Assembly (NCBI GenBank): GCA_027532775.1 | Contig: JAPZTO010000006.1 | Coordinates: 200,047 to 264,046 of the forward strand | Direction of reading: 5' to 3' | DNA from: Beijerinckiaceae bacterium | Lineage (GTDB): Bacteria > Pseudomonadota > Alphaproteobacteria > Rhizobiales > Beijerinckiaceae | DNA: 64,000 bases | Shown here: positions 1 through 7,849 of the stretch, in pieces | Layout: the number at the start of each line of letters is the position of its first letter | Numbering within the stretch: the first letter of the stretch is position 1 | The notes under the pieces: generated by a model | What the model was told of the DNA's origin: nothing | Databases searched by the model: none | The model's input: the letters and a program-made list of their open reading frames with translations, nothing else | Made by a program: the position numbers and the translations under genes

Positions 1-693
1 GGCGAAATGGGCGCCAGCCTGCCCGCCCCCACCGCCATTCTGGTGATTTCCGCGCATTGGATGACGCGCGGCGTCAGCCTCGTGCATATCGGCCGCAAGC
101 CGCGCACGATCCATGATTTCGGCGGCTTCCCGCGTGCCCTGCACGAGGCGCAGTATCCGGCGCCCGGCGCGCCGGATACGGCGGCAGTCACGCTCGAACT
201 CCTGCGCGACCACCATGCAGAGGCTGATATGGAATGGGGCCTCGACCATGGCGCATGGTGCGTGCTGCTGCGGATGTTCCCGAAAGCCGATGTTCCGGTC
301 TACCAGCTTTCGCTCGATCTTTCGCGGCCGCTCAAGGACCATATGGCCGTCGCACGCGATCTCCGGGCGCTGCGTCGCAAGGGCGTGCTGATCGTCGGTT
401 CCGGCAATGCCGTGCATAACCTGCCGGCCATGCGCTACGGCATCGATGCGTTTGACTGGGCGCGGGAATTCGACGGACGGATCGCCTCGGCCATTACCGC
501 GCGGGATTATGCTGCTCTGGCCGAGATCGACCCGCGTGACCCGCTGACGCGGATCGCCCACCCGACGATCGAGCATTTCCTGCCGCTGCTCTACACGCTC
601 GGCGCGGCGGAGGAGCAAGACAAACCGAGCTTCTTCGCGGAAGGCTTCGATCTCGGCTCGATCTCGATGCGGAGCGTCCTGCTCGCGGCGTGA
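1..693 (+). CDS. DODA-type extradiol ring-opening dioxygenase (5' truncated)
   Basis: This is the C-terminal part (230 visible residues) of a LigB/DODA-type extradiol dioxygenase, the group that includes 4,5-DOPA dioxygenase and E. coli YgiD. These enzymes use a non-haem metal to cleave catechol-type rings. The reading frame is open to the window edge, so the usual start region with its first metal-binding His lies outside. Visible family marks are SAHW, TIHDFGGFP, GLDHGAW and GNAVHN, with a terminal HPTIEHFLPL. No partner genes are visible upstream. The natural substrate cannot be inferred; many bacterial members have no known role. Confidence 0.88.
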   Translation, partial: GEMGASLPAPTAILVISAHWMTRGVSLVHIGRKPRTIHDFGGFPRALHEAQYPAPGAPDTAAVTLELLRDHHAEADMEWGLDHGAWCVLLRMFPKADVPVYQLSLDLSRPLKDHMAVARDLRALRRKGVLIVGSGNAVHNLPAMRYGIDAFDWAREFDGRIASAITARDYAALAEIDPRDPLTRIAHPTIEHFLPLLYTLGAAEEQDKPSFFAEGFDLGSISMRSVLLAA

Positions 694-694
694 C

Positions 695-740
695 GGCCTT
701 GTCCTATCCATAAGACAAGGCCTGACCGGGCGGTCAGGCC
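695..740. terminator. two overlapping hairpins between convergent genes
   Basis: Two perfect 9-bp stems lie between the dioxygenase and the convergent minus-strand gene. Stem A pairs 695-703 with 714-722; stem B pairs 719-727 with 732-740 around GGGC. They share the GGCC at 719-722, so they cannot both form fully. Read on the minus strand, stem B is followed by TTGTCTTAT, so it could end transcription of the opposite gene. The U-tract is weak. Confidence 0.55.
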
Positions 741-760
741 AGTCGGATGGCGGCCGTGCC

Positions 761-1783
761 TTATTTTCCGAAACGCGAGAACGTCATGTCCGGGGAGGAC
801 ATGTTGTGCCGCGACGGCCAGTAGCGGCCGGCCCAGAACTCGTTCGCCTCGCCGCCCTTGTAGTCGAGCACATGCTCCTCGCCCCAGCGCGTCTTGCCGG
901 CCTGCCGAAAGGCGACGCGCGAGACATCGTTGTTGATATCGGTCACATACATCGAGCGCAAAGCGGCGAAGGGCTTGTCCTTCGGCAAGTTGCCGGAAAG
1001 GCGGACCTCAAGGCTGATATGATCCTTGTCCAGCTTGTCGAGCTTCAGGCTGCCCTCGCCGCCATCGCGGAAGGGGAAATGGAAGGTCATGGTCTCCGGA
1101 TCGAAGCGGATCTCCTTGAGCGCCACGACGGGGCGGCCCTCCATGGTCACCGGGCCGATCATGAAGCTGGAACCATAGGCGGTCCAGCCCATATGGGCCG
1201 GCGGCAGCGGCCGGGCGCGCCAGTAGCCGTCCGGCGGATAGACGACGAGCATCTCCTCCATCCGCTGGCCGATGCGCTGGTAGACCTGGATGAGGTGGAG
1301 GCCGGTCTCGACCCTGTCCCCAACCTTCACGGGCACATCGGCCGGGCGCCAGAAGCTCGGGTAGACCTGCCCGACAATCGAGATCCACGGGGTTTCGTAG
1401 AGCGTCACCTGGCGTGGCTTGCCCGGGTTGAAGACCGGATCGCCGGACATGTCGCAATCGGTGAAATCCGGCAGAGCGAGGTCTTCCTTCAGCGTGGCGA
1501 TATAGGCCGGATGGATGGCCTGCACGCGGAAGCTGCGCACGTCCGGATTGAGGAAGCGGATATCGATATTGTCCTTCTCGGCGCAGACTTCCGGCTCGGA
1601 ATGGTTCTCGACCTTCACCGTCAGGCTCGGCGGCTTCTTGTTATGCGCGCCCAGCACCGTCTGGTCGGGTGACCCGGCATTCTGGGCCTGACTTCCTTCG
1701 GAACAGCACATGAAAACCCCCAGAAAAAGCAGCAAAGCCGGCAACCGGCGAGCAGGTTCAGCCGCGAAATGTCGCATAGACAT
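761..1783 (-). CDS. secreted protein of unknown function in the opgH operon
   Basis: I do not recognise this 340-residue protein. The N-terminus has a basic stretch, a hydrophobic segment (LPALLLFLGVF) and a likely signal peptidase site near SQAQ, so it is probably periplasmic. A CC pair in the signal does not form a clear lipobox. The mature part looks beta-rich with many Tyr, Trp and Pro residues. The start chosen (1783) overlaps the end of the FkbM gene by 26 bp; a second ATG at 1777 is also possible. It is the last gene of an opgH-fkbM-secreted protein operon, so a role in an extracytoplasmic glucan or its modification is an inference only. Confidence 0.7.
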   Translation of the reverse strand: MSMRHFAAEPARRLPALLLFLGVFMCCSEGSQAQNAGSPDQTVLGAHNKKPPSLTVKVENHSEPEVCAEKDNIDIRFLNPDVRSFRVQAIHPAYIATLKEDLALPDFTDCDMSGDPVFNPGKPRQVTLYETPWISIVGQVYPSFWRPADVPVKVGDRVETGLHLIQVYQRIGQRMEEMLVVYPPDGYWRARPLPPAHMGWTAYGSSFMIGPVTMEGRPVVALKEIRFDPETMTFHFPFRDGGEGSLKLDKLDKDHISLEVRLSGNLPKDKPFAALRSMYVTDINNDVSRVAFRQAGKTRWGEEHVLDYKGGEANEFWAGRYWPSRHNMSSPDMTFSRFGK

Positions 1784-2528
1784 CCCCCGAATTGGCCTCA
1801 TGCGGCAGCGACAGGATATGGGCTGCCATGTCACCGGCGGAAATGGGCTCATCGAAATGAAGCTGCTGGCTCTCACCGAGCGCGATGTTGAACCGGTAGG
1901 GCCGGAGCGCAGCCAGCAGCGCGATGCATTTGCAGGCAATGTCGCGCTGGATCGTGGTGAATTCGAAGGACAGGGCCCGGACGGGGTGGGTAAGCCCCGA
2001 GAGCACATCCGCCTCGAAGCCCTCGACATCGATCTTCACGAAATCCGGCATGCCATGCGCCGCGATCAGGCTGTCGAGCGTTGTCACCGGCACCTCGATC
2101 GCCCGGTCCCAGACCTGCCCTTCCCAGCCCTCGGCGCCATCGGCCGCCTTGACGAAATCCGTCGAGGCCGTGGTGACAGTCGGGTTGGCGGAATTGACAT
2201 GCAGCGTCAGCTGGCCGGGCACGGGCCCGCAGGCGGCCTCGACAAGGGTCACATCTGCATCCGAGCCGTAGATCTCGCGGATCGCCGCCGCGCAATCGGG
2301 CTGCGGTTCGAGCGCAACCACGCGGGCGCCGACGCGGCGGAAGGCGCCGATCCGATCTCCCACATGGCTGCCGATATCGAAGGCGAGGCCGCCGGGCTTG
2401 ACGAAGCGGGCATAAAGCGCGTCCATCGCGGCGTCGCGCGGGGCATCGCCGTAATAGACCTCGAAGGAGCGGCGGAGGCCCGGCCAGTGCGTGGCGAGGG
2501 TGGAAATCTGTTCCGAAGGCAGGGTCAC
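1758..2528 (-). CDS. FkbM family methyltransferase
   Basis: A 256-residue SAM-dependent methyltransferase of the FkbM family, which commonly O-methylates sugars or polyketides. The SAM-binding region FDIGSHVGDRIGAF and the family motif VKIDVEGFEADVLSG are both present. The start is a GTG at 2528 that overlaps the stop of the upstream glucosyltransferase gene (GTGA arrangement), which argues strongly for translational coupling and for this start over longer versions. Its position after an OpgH-like enzyme suggests, without proof, that it methylates a periplasmic glucan or its carrier. Confidence 0.85.
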   Translation of the reverse strand: MTLPSEQISTLATHWPGLRRSFEVYYGDAPRDAAMDALYARFVKPGGLAFDIGSHVGDRIGAFRRVGARVVALEPQPDCAAAIREIYGSDADVTLVEAACGPVPGQLTLHVNSANPTVTTASTDFVKAADGAEGWEGQVWDRAIEVPVTTLDSLIAAHGMPDFVKIDVEGFEADVLSGLTHPVRALSFEFTTIQRDIACKCIALLAALRPYRFNIALGESQQLHFDEPISAGDMAAHILSLPHEANSGDVYATFRG

Positions 2529-4315
2529 GCGGCGCTCCCCTGATTCTGGGCCTTCAGTACGATTTCCGGCTTCTCGATTTCCTCGGGGATGGCATAGAGG
2601 CCCTTGCGGGTCAGCGTCTCGCCAAGACCGGGATCGGCACTCCACACTGCGAAGGGAATGGCCACGAGGAAGCCGAAGGTCAGCGGCAGCGACCAGAGCG
2701 CGAATTCCACCGAGGTGATGGCCATGAGCCCGACCACGATCACGCCGAACAGCGTCTGCGGCCAGAGATTCGAGGCGGCGATATCCCAGGGAACACCATG
2801 TGCGTCACGCGCCTGCCCACCCCAGGTGACCGACTTGCCGATGAGCAGGCCGAGAATGAAGATCGTGGTCTTGAACGTATCTGCCGCGCCGAGCACCCAG
2901 GCGAAGAGAATCTCGGTAATGCCGGCGAACAGGAATTTTCCTGTGCCGCCATAGCGCTTCGTGCCGCCCGGGGTGAGCATGATGTCGATCAGCCCGGCGA
3001 TTTTCGGCATGAGATTCATCACCGTGAAGAGGATGTAGAGCGTCAGCGCCGAGGCGACGGGGAAGAGCGCGAGGCTCTCGCCGTCGAAGGGCTTGAGCGC
3101 GGCCAGCGGCAGCATCAGCGTCCAGGCGGGGATGCCGAGGAACATCAGGATGGCCCAGATCAGCTGGAAACGGCTGACGGCATAGAGATCCGGCAGGTCG
3201 AGCAGCTTGAAATATTGCAGGTTGCCCTGGCACCAGCGGGTGTTGCGCTTCATGAACTCGAGCAGGGTCGGCGGGTTTTCCTCCCACGAACCGCCCTCCT
3301 CCGGCATGACGCGCACCTCGTAGCCGGCGCGGCGCATCAGCGTCGCTTCCACCTGATCGTGGCTCAGGATATGCCCGCCGAAAGGCGGCTTTCCCGGCAG
3401 AACGGGCAGATGGCATTCGTCGCGGAACGGGGCGATCCGGGCCAGCGCATTATGGCCCCAGAACGGGCCGCATTCGCCCACCCACCAGGCCTGTCCCATC
3501 GTATAGGCGCGCATGCCCTGCCGCATGCCGAACTGGAAGATGCGGGCGAAGGCCGATTTCGACGGCATGCCGACGACAAGGCTCTGCAGGATGCCGAGCT
3601 TCGGGTTTGCCTGCATGATCCGGACATGATGGAGGATCGTCCGCGCATCCATCAGGCTGTCCGCGTCGAGCGGCAGCATCAGGTCGAAATCCGCGCCCCA
3701 GGTCTCGAGGAAATCCCGGACGTTGCCGGCCTTGAAGCCGGTGTTTTCCTGCCGGCGGCGATAGGTGATCGGCGCGTCAGGCCCTGCCTCTTCCTTCCAG
3801 CGGGCGAAACCCGCCTCTTCTTCGGCCGCGACATCCTCGCGGTTGGTATCGGAGAGGAGGAAATACGCGAAGCGATCAGCTGCCGGGGTAGCATCCAGTT
3901 CGGCCTTGATCAGCTTCATCCGGTGCAGGGCGCGCGCGGGATCCTCGTTGCGCAACGTCATGAAGATGGCGGTCTTCAGCGTCACCGGCATATCCGGATC
4001 CGGCAGGTCGGCGAAGGGCGCCACCTCTCGCATGGCATCGCGGCGGCCATGGAGAAGCCAGAGGCCGAGTACGGCATTCCAGAAGCCGAGCACCGCCCAG
4101 GGCGTGCCGAAAACCATGCAGATGAAGAGCAGGATATCGATCAGGCTCCAGCCGCCGGCGCCGAGGATCGAGCCCGCCCAGACGAGAAGCGCCACATAGA
4201 GCGCGACATTCAGGCCACCGACAATGACGCGGCGGTAGGTCAAAGCCTCCGCGCTCTGGGTGCCGGTCGGCGTGAGGGGGATGGCGATGCGGGGCGCATT
4301 CGTCTCCGGGGGCAT
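2525..4315 (-). CDS. opgH: OpgH/MdoH-like glucan glucosyltransferase
   Basis: An inner-membrane family-2 glycosyltransferase of 596 residues resembling OpgH (MdoH), which builds the glucose backbone of osmoregulated periplasmic glucans from UDP-glucose. Two N-terminal membrane helices are followed by the catalytic domain, with DADSLMD near residue 215, HILSHD, and the RNTRWCQGN acceptor/processivity motif near 358, then several C-terminal helices. It is shorter than the E. coli protein (847 residues), lacking the long N-terminal cytoplasmic region. No opgG or opgD lies beside it; instead fkbM and a secreted protein follow. The start at 4315 (MPPETN) leaves 141 bp of divergent promoter space with the next operon. 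Confidence 0.88.
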   Translation of the reverse strand: MPPETNAPRIAIPLTPTGTQSAEALTYRRVIVGGLNVALYVALLVWAGSILGAGGWSLIDILLFICMVFGTPWAVLGFWNAVLGLWLLHGRRDAMREVAPFADLPDPDMPVTLKTAIFMTLRNEDPARALHRMKLIKAELDATPAADRFAYFLLSDTNREDVAAEEEAGFARWKEEAGPDAPITYRRRQENTGFKAGNVRDFLETWGADFDLMLPLDADSLMDARTILHHVRIMQANPKLGILQSLVVGMPSKSAFARIFQFGMRQGMRAYTMGQAWWVGECGPFWGHNALARIAPFRDECHLPVLPGKPPFGGHILSHDQVEATLMRRAGYEVRVMPEEGGSWEENPPTLLEFMKRNTRWCQGNLQYFKLLDLPDLYAVSRFQLIWAILMFLGIPAWTLMLPLAALKPFDGESLALFPVASALTLYILFTVMNLMPKIAGLIDIMLTPGGTKRYGGTGKFLFAGITEILFAWVLGAADTFKTTIFILGLLIGKSVTWGGQARDAHGVPWDIAASNLWPQTLFGVIVVGLMAITSVEFALWSLPLTFGFLVAIPFAVWSADPGLGETLTRKGLYAIPEEIEKPEIVLKAQNQGSAA

Positions 4316-4367
4316 GGTCAGCGAGGCCTTTCGCGTTACGTCTGCTCTTTCGCATCCGGCCTTGCCA

Positions 4368-4411
4368 CATGCAGCTTTGCATGAAATGGCTCGGACGGAC
4401 GGTCTGTCTGT
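4368..4411. promoter_or_regulatory. divergent promoter region with operator-like palindrome
   Basis: The space between opgH and the divergent dehydrogenase gene carries a perfect 6-bp inverted repeat with a 4-bp spacer (CATGCA-GCTT-TGCATG, 4368-4383). A GGACGGACGGTCTGTCTG stretch with imperfect symmetry follows at about 4392-4409. Such symmetry is typical of dimeric repressor sites. No regulator gene is adjacent, and no clear -35/-10 pair was recognised. Confidence 0.35.
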
Positions 4412-4456
4412 GCGATATCGCGGATGGAAGCTGAACGAAAGCAAACCAGAACTCTC

Positions 4457-5446
4457 ATGTCCCGGCCATCTTCCTCCGCCCCTGCCCGCGCCCTGTTCTA
4501 CACCGCACCGATGGCGGCAGAATTTCGGCCGGTTCCGCTGCCGGCCCCGCGCCCGGGCGAGGCGCTTGTCCGGACGCAATTCACCGCCCTGTCCCGCGGG
4601 ACGGAACGGCTGGTCGCCTCCGGCCTCGTGCCGCCGGAAGAGCATGCCCGCATGCGCTGCCCGCTGCAGGAGGGCGATTTCCCCTTCCCCGTGAAATACG
4701 GCTATTGCTCCATCGGCGTGGTGGAAGATGGGCCTGCGGAATGGATCGGCAAGCGGGTCTTCGTGCTGCATCCGCATCAGGACCGGTTCGTCTGTGCCGT
4801 CTCCTGGCTCAACCCCGTGCCGGATTTCCTGCCTTCCCATCGGGCTGCCCTCGCCGCGAATATGGAAACCGCACTCAATGCGATCTGGGATTCAGGCGTC
4901 TCGGCAGCCGACCGCGTCGTGGTGGTCGGCGGCGGGCTGGTCGGCCTGCTCGTCACCGCCCTCGCCGCGCGGATGCCCGGCACGGAGGTAACACTGGTCG
5001 ATCTCAACCCGCTGCGGGCGGAGATTGCCCTTGCTCTCGGCGCACATTTCTCGCTGCCGGACCATGCGCCGAAGGGCGCCGATATCGTGTTCCACACCAG
5101 CGCCAGCGCGGCCGGGCTTGCCACGGCGATCGGCGCGGCGGGGCCCGAGGCGCGGGTGATCGAGCTGTCCTGGTACGGGGCGAAGCCGGTCACGGCGCCG
5201 CTCGGCGGCCTGTTCCATGCCGGGCGGGTCAGCCTCGTCTCGTCGCAGGTCGGCACGGTCTCGCCGGGCCATGCGGCGCGCGGCTGGACCTATTCATCGC
5301 GCCTTCAGGCGGCCTTGCGCTTATTGGCCGATGACAGGCTGGATGCGTTGATTACCGAGACCCTCCCCTTCGCCGACCTGGCTCCGGCCATTCCCCGCCT
5401 GCTGGCGGCGGATGCGCCGGGGCTTGCCACGCTGATCCGTTATTGA
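4457..5446 (+). CDS. BchC-like medium-chain dehydrogenase/reductase
   Basis: A 329-residue protein of the zinc-type alcohol dehydrogenase superfamily. The N-terminal GroES-like domain carries SRGTERLVASG where classical enzymes carry the catalytic zinc Cys; this SRGTE/SGTER signature is shared with bacteriochlorophyllide dehydrogenase BchC. A Rossmann domain follows (VVVVGGGLVGLLV, then VDLNPLRAEIA), so it should bind NAD(P). No other bacteriochlorophyll genes are present, so a photosynthetic role is not supported. It heads the operon dehydrogenase-pterin fold protein-glycosyltransferase-methyltransferase, with a 10-bp gap to the next gene. An ATG 33 bp upstream is an alternative start; neither has a strong ribosome site. 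Confidence 0.82.
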   Translation: MSRPSSSAPARALFYTAPMAAEFRPVPLPAPRPGEALVRTQFTALSRGTERLVASGLVPPEEHARMRCPLQEGDFPFPVKYGYCSIGVVEDGPAEWIGKRVFVLHPHQDRFVCAVSWLNPVPDFLPSHRAALAANMETALNAIWDSGVSAADRVVVVGGGLVGLLVTALAARMPGTEVTLVDLNPLRAEIALALGAHFSLPDHAPKGADIVFHTSASAAGLATAIGAAGPEARVIELSWYGAKPVTAPLGGLFHAGRVSLVSSQVGTVSPGHAARGWTYSSRLQAALRLLADDRLDALITETLPFADLAPAIPRLLAADAPGLATLIRY

Positions 5447-5456
5447 GGAAAAACCG

Positions 5457-5858
5457 ATGTTTGCCGTTGAAGTCCGCGATCGCATCATGATCGGCCATTC
5501 GCTGCCGGACCCGTTCTTCGGGCCTGCCCAGAATATGCATGGCGCGACCTTTGTGGTGGATGTCGCCTTCTTCCGCGAAACGATGACGAAGCAGAATGTG
5601 GTCGTCGATATCGGCGCGGCGCTGGATACGCTGGCGGCGGTGCTCAAGCCGCTGAAATACCAGAATCTCGATACGCTGCCGCAGTTCAAGGGCGTGCTGA
5701 CGACGACGGAATTCCTTGCCCATCACATTTTCGGCGAGATGGCAAAGGCCGCGAAATCCGGCGCGCTCGGCGAGGATGGCAAGGGGCTGACCAAGATCCG
5801 CGTCACCCTGCACGAGACCGATCTCGCGCGCGCCTGGTTCGAGGGCCCGCTGACCTGA
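5457..5858 (+). CDS. degenerate 6-pyruvoyltetrahydropterin synthase/QueD-fold protein
   Basis: A 133-residue protein of the PTPS/QueD (T-fold) family. Compared from memory with QueD, His14 and His28 fit two of the three zinc ligands, but the third His is Ala30 (NMHGATF instead of HGH). The catalytic Cys four residues before His28 is Ala24, and the catalytic Asp-His pair appears as Lys67-Tyr68. The T-T-E motif (83-85) and the pterin-anchoring Glu (Glu120 in LHETDLARA) are kept. It may therefore bind a pterin-like ligand while using different chemistry. It sits between a dehydrogenase and a glycosyltransferase gene, with 10-bp gaps on both sides. Confidence 0.82.
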   Translation: MFAVEVRDRIMIGHSLPDPFFGPAQNMHGATFVVDVAFFRETMTKQNVVVDIGAALDTLAAVLKPLKYQNLDTLPQFKGVLTTTEFLAHHIFGEMAKAAKSGALGEDGKGLTKIRVTLHETDLARAWFEGPLT

Positions 5859-5868
5859 TGGCCCTCCG

Positions 5869-6933
5869 ATGAGCGACATCGCCTTCCTGATCCCCGGAGA
5901 CCTGAACCTGCCCACGGGTGGCTATGGCTATGACCGCGCGGTCATCCGGCTGCTGCCCGGACAGGGCGTGCAGGCGATGCATGTCGCGCTGCCCGGTTCG
6001 TTCCCGATGGCGACCGAGGCGGATCTTGCCGATTGCGCCGCCATCGTGCAGGGCCTGCCGCCCGGTTGCCCGCTGCTCATCGACGGCCTCGCCTATGGCG
6101 CGATGCCGGCCGGGCTGATCCGTGAATTCAACCGACCGATCATCGCGTTGTGCCATCACCCGCTGGCGCTGGAGAACGGCATTTCCGCAGCGCGCGCGCA
6201 GGCTTTGCATGCCTCGGAGGCGACGGCGCTCAGCCTCGCGGATCATGTGATCGTGACCTCGCCGCTCACCGCCAAGATCCTCGAGGGGGATTTCGGCGTG
6301 CCCTCTGGCAAGATCACCGTCGCCATTCCCGGCACGGCCCGGAAGCCGCGTGCGACCGGCTCGGGCGAGGCGGCGCTGAACCTGCTCGCCGTGGGCTCGA
6401 TCGTGCCCCGCAAGGGCTATGCCGTGCTGGTCGAAGCGCTGTCCGGGCTGAAGAAACGGGCCTGGCACCTGCGCATTGTCGGGGCCGCCCATGCGCTCGA
6501 CACCGTCAACGCCTTGCAGCAGCAGATCAGCCAGGTGGGCCTCGCCGACCGGATCCAGCTGCTCGGCGCCGTCCGCGAGCGCGATCTCGATACTCTCTAC
6601 GAGAAGGCGGATCTCTTCGTGATGTCGTCGCTTTTCGAGGGCTATGGCATGGTCCTCGGCGAGGCGATGCAACGCGGCCTGCCGATCGTCACCACCACCG
6701 GCGGCGCGGCCAGCGATACCGTGCCGGAAGGCGCCGGCCTCAAGGTGCCGCCCGGCGATGCCGGGGCCCTGCAGGCCGCGCTCGAACAGGCCATGGCCGA
6801 TCCTGCCCTGCGGGCGCGGCTGGCCGACGAGGCCTATCGCGCCGGGCAGTCGCTCCCCGACTGGGCCGATACGGCCCGCATCATTGCCGGGGCGCTCGCC
6901 CCGTTCCTCACCTCCAGAAAGGTTTCCGCATGA
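5869..6933 (+). CDS. glycosyltransferase family 4
   Basis: A 354-residue GT-B glycosyltransferase. The N-terminal acceptor domain begins IAFLIPGDLNLPTGGYGYD. The C-terminal donor domain holds VGSIVPRKGY and the GT4 signature EGYGMVLGEAMQRG, whose two Glu residues contact the sugar nucleotide. There is no membrane segment or signal, so it should act in the cytoplasm. Its stop overlaps the start of the methyltransferase (ATGA), showing translational coupling. In this operon it may glycosylate a pterin or pyrimidine product; donor and acceptor are unknown. Confidence 0.9.
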   Translation: MSDIAFLIPGDLNLPTGGYGYDRAVIRLLPGQGVQAMHVALPGSFPMATEADLADCAAIVQGLPPGCPLLIDGLAYGAMPAGLIREFNRPIIALCHHPLALENGISAARAQALHASEATALSLADHVIVTSPLTAKILEGDFGVPSGKITVAIPGTARKPRATGSGEAALNLLAVGSIVPRKGYAVLVEALSGLKKRAWHLRIVGAAHALDTVNALQQQISQVGLADRIQLLGAVRERDLDTLYEKADLFVMSSLFEGYGMVLGEAMQRGLPIVTTTGGAASDTVPEGAGLKVPPGDAGALQAALEQAMADPALRARLADEAYRAGQSLPDWADTARIIAGALAPFLTSRKVSA

Positions 6934-7787
6934 GCGGCTTCTCCGCTGACTGGCTTGCCCTGCGCGAGCCAGCCGACCATCGTTCGCGCAATACCGAGCT
7001 CGCCGGCCGGGTCGGAACCCGGTTCGCCGGTCATGATGTGATCCGCATCGTCGATCTCGGTTCCGGCACGGGCTCGAACCTGCGCGCCACTGCGCCGCTG
7101 CTCGGCAACCGGCAGGAATGGACCCTGGTCGATTACGATGCCGGGCTGCTCGAAGCCGCCGCGAATGTGCTGTCCGGCTGGGCCGACGAGGCGCGCGCCA
7201 TCGGCGATGACCTCGTCCTCGTCAAGGGCGAGGCGACAATCGGCGTGAAGTTCCGCGTCGTCGACCTCAACCGCGATCTCGACACGGTGCTGGCCGGCAA
7301 GCCGGATCTGGTGACGGCCTCGGCGCTGTTCGACCTGATCTCCGAAGCGTGGATGAAGCGCTTCGCCTCGGCCCTCAAGGCGGCGGGTTCGGCCTTCTAT
7401 ACGGTGCTGACCTATAACGGGGAGGACCAGTTCATCCCCGAGCATCCGTTCGATTTCGGCGTGATCCGCGCCTTCGGCATGCACCAGCGCCGCGACAAGG
7501 GCTTCGGGCCGGCCGCCGGGCCGGAGGCTGCGGCAACGCTCGTCGCGGCCCTGCGGCGCGAGGGCTATTCGGTCGATACAGGCGAATCGCCCTGGATCCT
7601 CAAACCTTCCGATGCGGAGCTGATCCGGGCGCTGGTGAATGGCATTGTCCAGGCGGTCACCGAGACCGGCTTCATCTCCGATAACGGACTGGCGGACTGG
7701 CACACCTATCGCGATGCGATGTGCGACCAGAAGGGCAGCCGGATGATGACCGGCCATACCGACATCTTCGCGACGATTCCGGCCTGA
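6930..7787 (+). CDS. class I SAM-dependent methyltransferase
   Basis: A 285-residue Rossmann-fold methyltransferase. Motif I is IVDLGSGTGSNLRA near residue 40; VDYDAGLLEAA follows as the acidic ribose-binding loop. The start is fixed by the ATGA overlap with the glycosyltransferase; an open frame runs much further upstream but is a shadow of that gene. It ends the plus-strand part of the accessory cluster. Its target is unknown; the context suggests the same small molecule as the glycosyltransferase. The final coding bases recur just after the stop codon. Confidence 0.88.
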   Translation: MSGFSADWLALREPADHRSRNTELAGRVGTRFAGHDVIRIVDLGSGTGSNLRATAPLLGNRQEWTLVDYDAGLLEAAANVLSGWADEARAIGDDLVLVKGEATIGVKFRVVDLNRDLDTVLAGKPDLVTASALFDLISEAWMKRFASALKAAGSAFYTVLTYNGEDQFIPEHPFDFGVIRAFGMHQRRDKGFGPAAGPEAAATLVAALRREGYSVDTGESPWILKPSDAELIRALVNGIVQAVTETGFISDNGLADWHTYRDAMCDQKGSRMMTGHTDIFATIPA

Positions 7788-7815
7788 GCCACCTTTTGCA
7801 GGCCTGAGCCAACTT
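7781..7815 (+). repeat. tandem copy of the methyltransferase 3' end
   Basis: GGCCTGAGCCACCTT at 7781-7795 includes the methyltransferase stop codon and is repeated with one mismatch at 7801-7815, a 20-bp period. It looks like a small tandem duplication at a gene end. Confidence 0.7.
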
Positions 7816-7826
7816 GGGGCCCGGGC

Positions 7827-7849
7827 CATGCTGCCCTCAGGGCAGCATG
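7827..7849. terminator. hairpin over the cytochrome b561 stop codon
   Basis: CATGCTGCCC (7827-7836) pairs perfectly with GGGCAGCATG (7840-7849). The TCA loop is the minus-strand TGA stop of the cytochrome gene. It lies between two convergent genes and could serve both, but there is no U-tract. Confidence 0.45.

Noticed and set aside
4457-5446. Bacteriochlorophyll biosynthesis gene bchC
   Set aside because: The signature is BchC-like, but no other photosynthesis gene is in the window and the operon partners point to pterin-type chemistry.
5457-5858. Annotation as ordinary QueD (queuosine synthesis)
   Set aside because: Key catalytic and zinc residues are replaced, and no queC, queE or queF is nearby.
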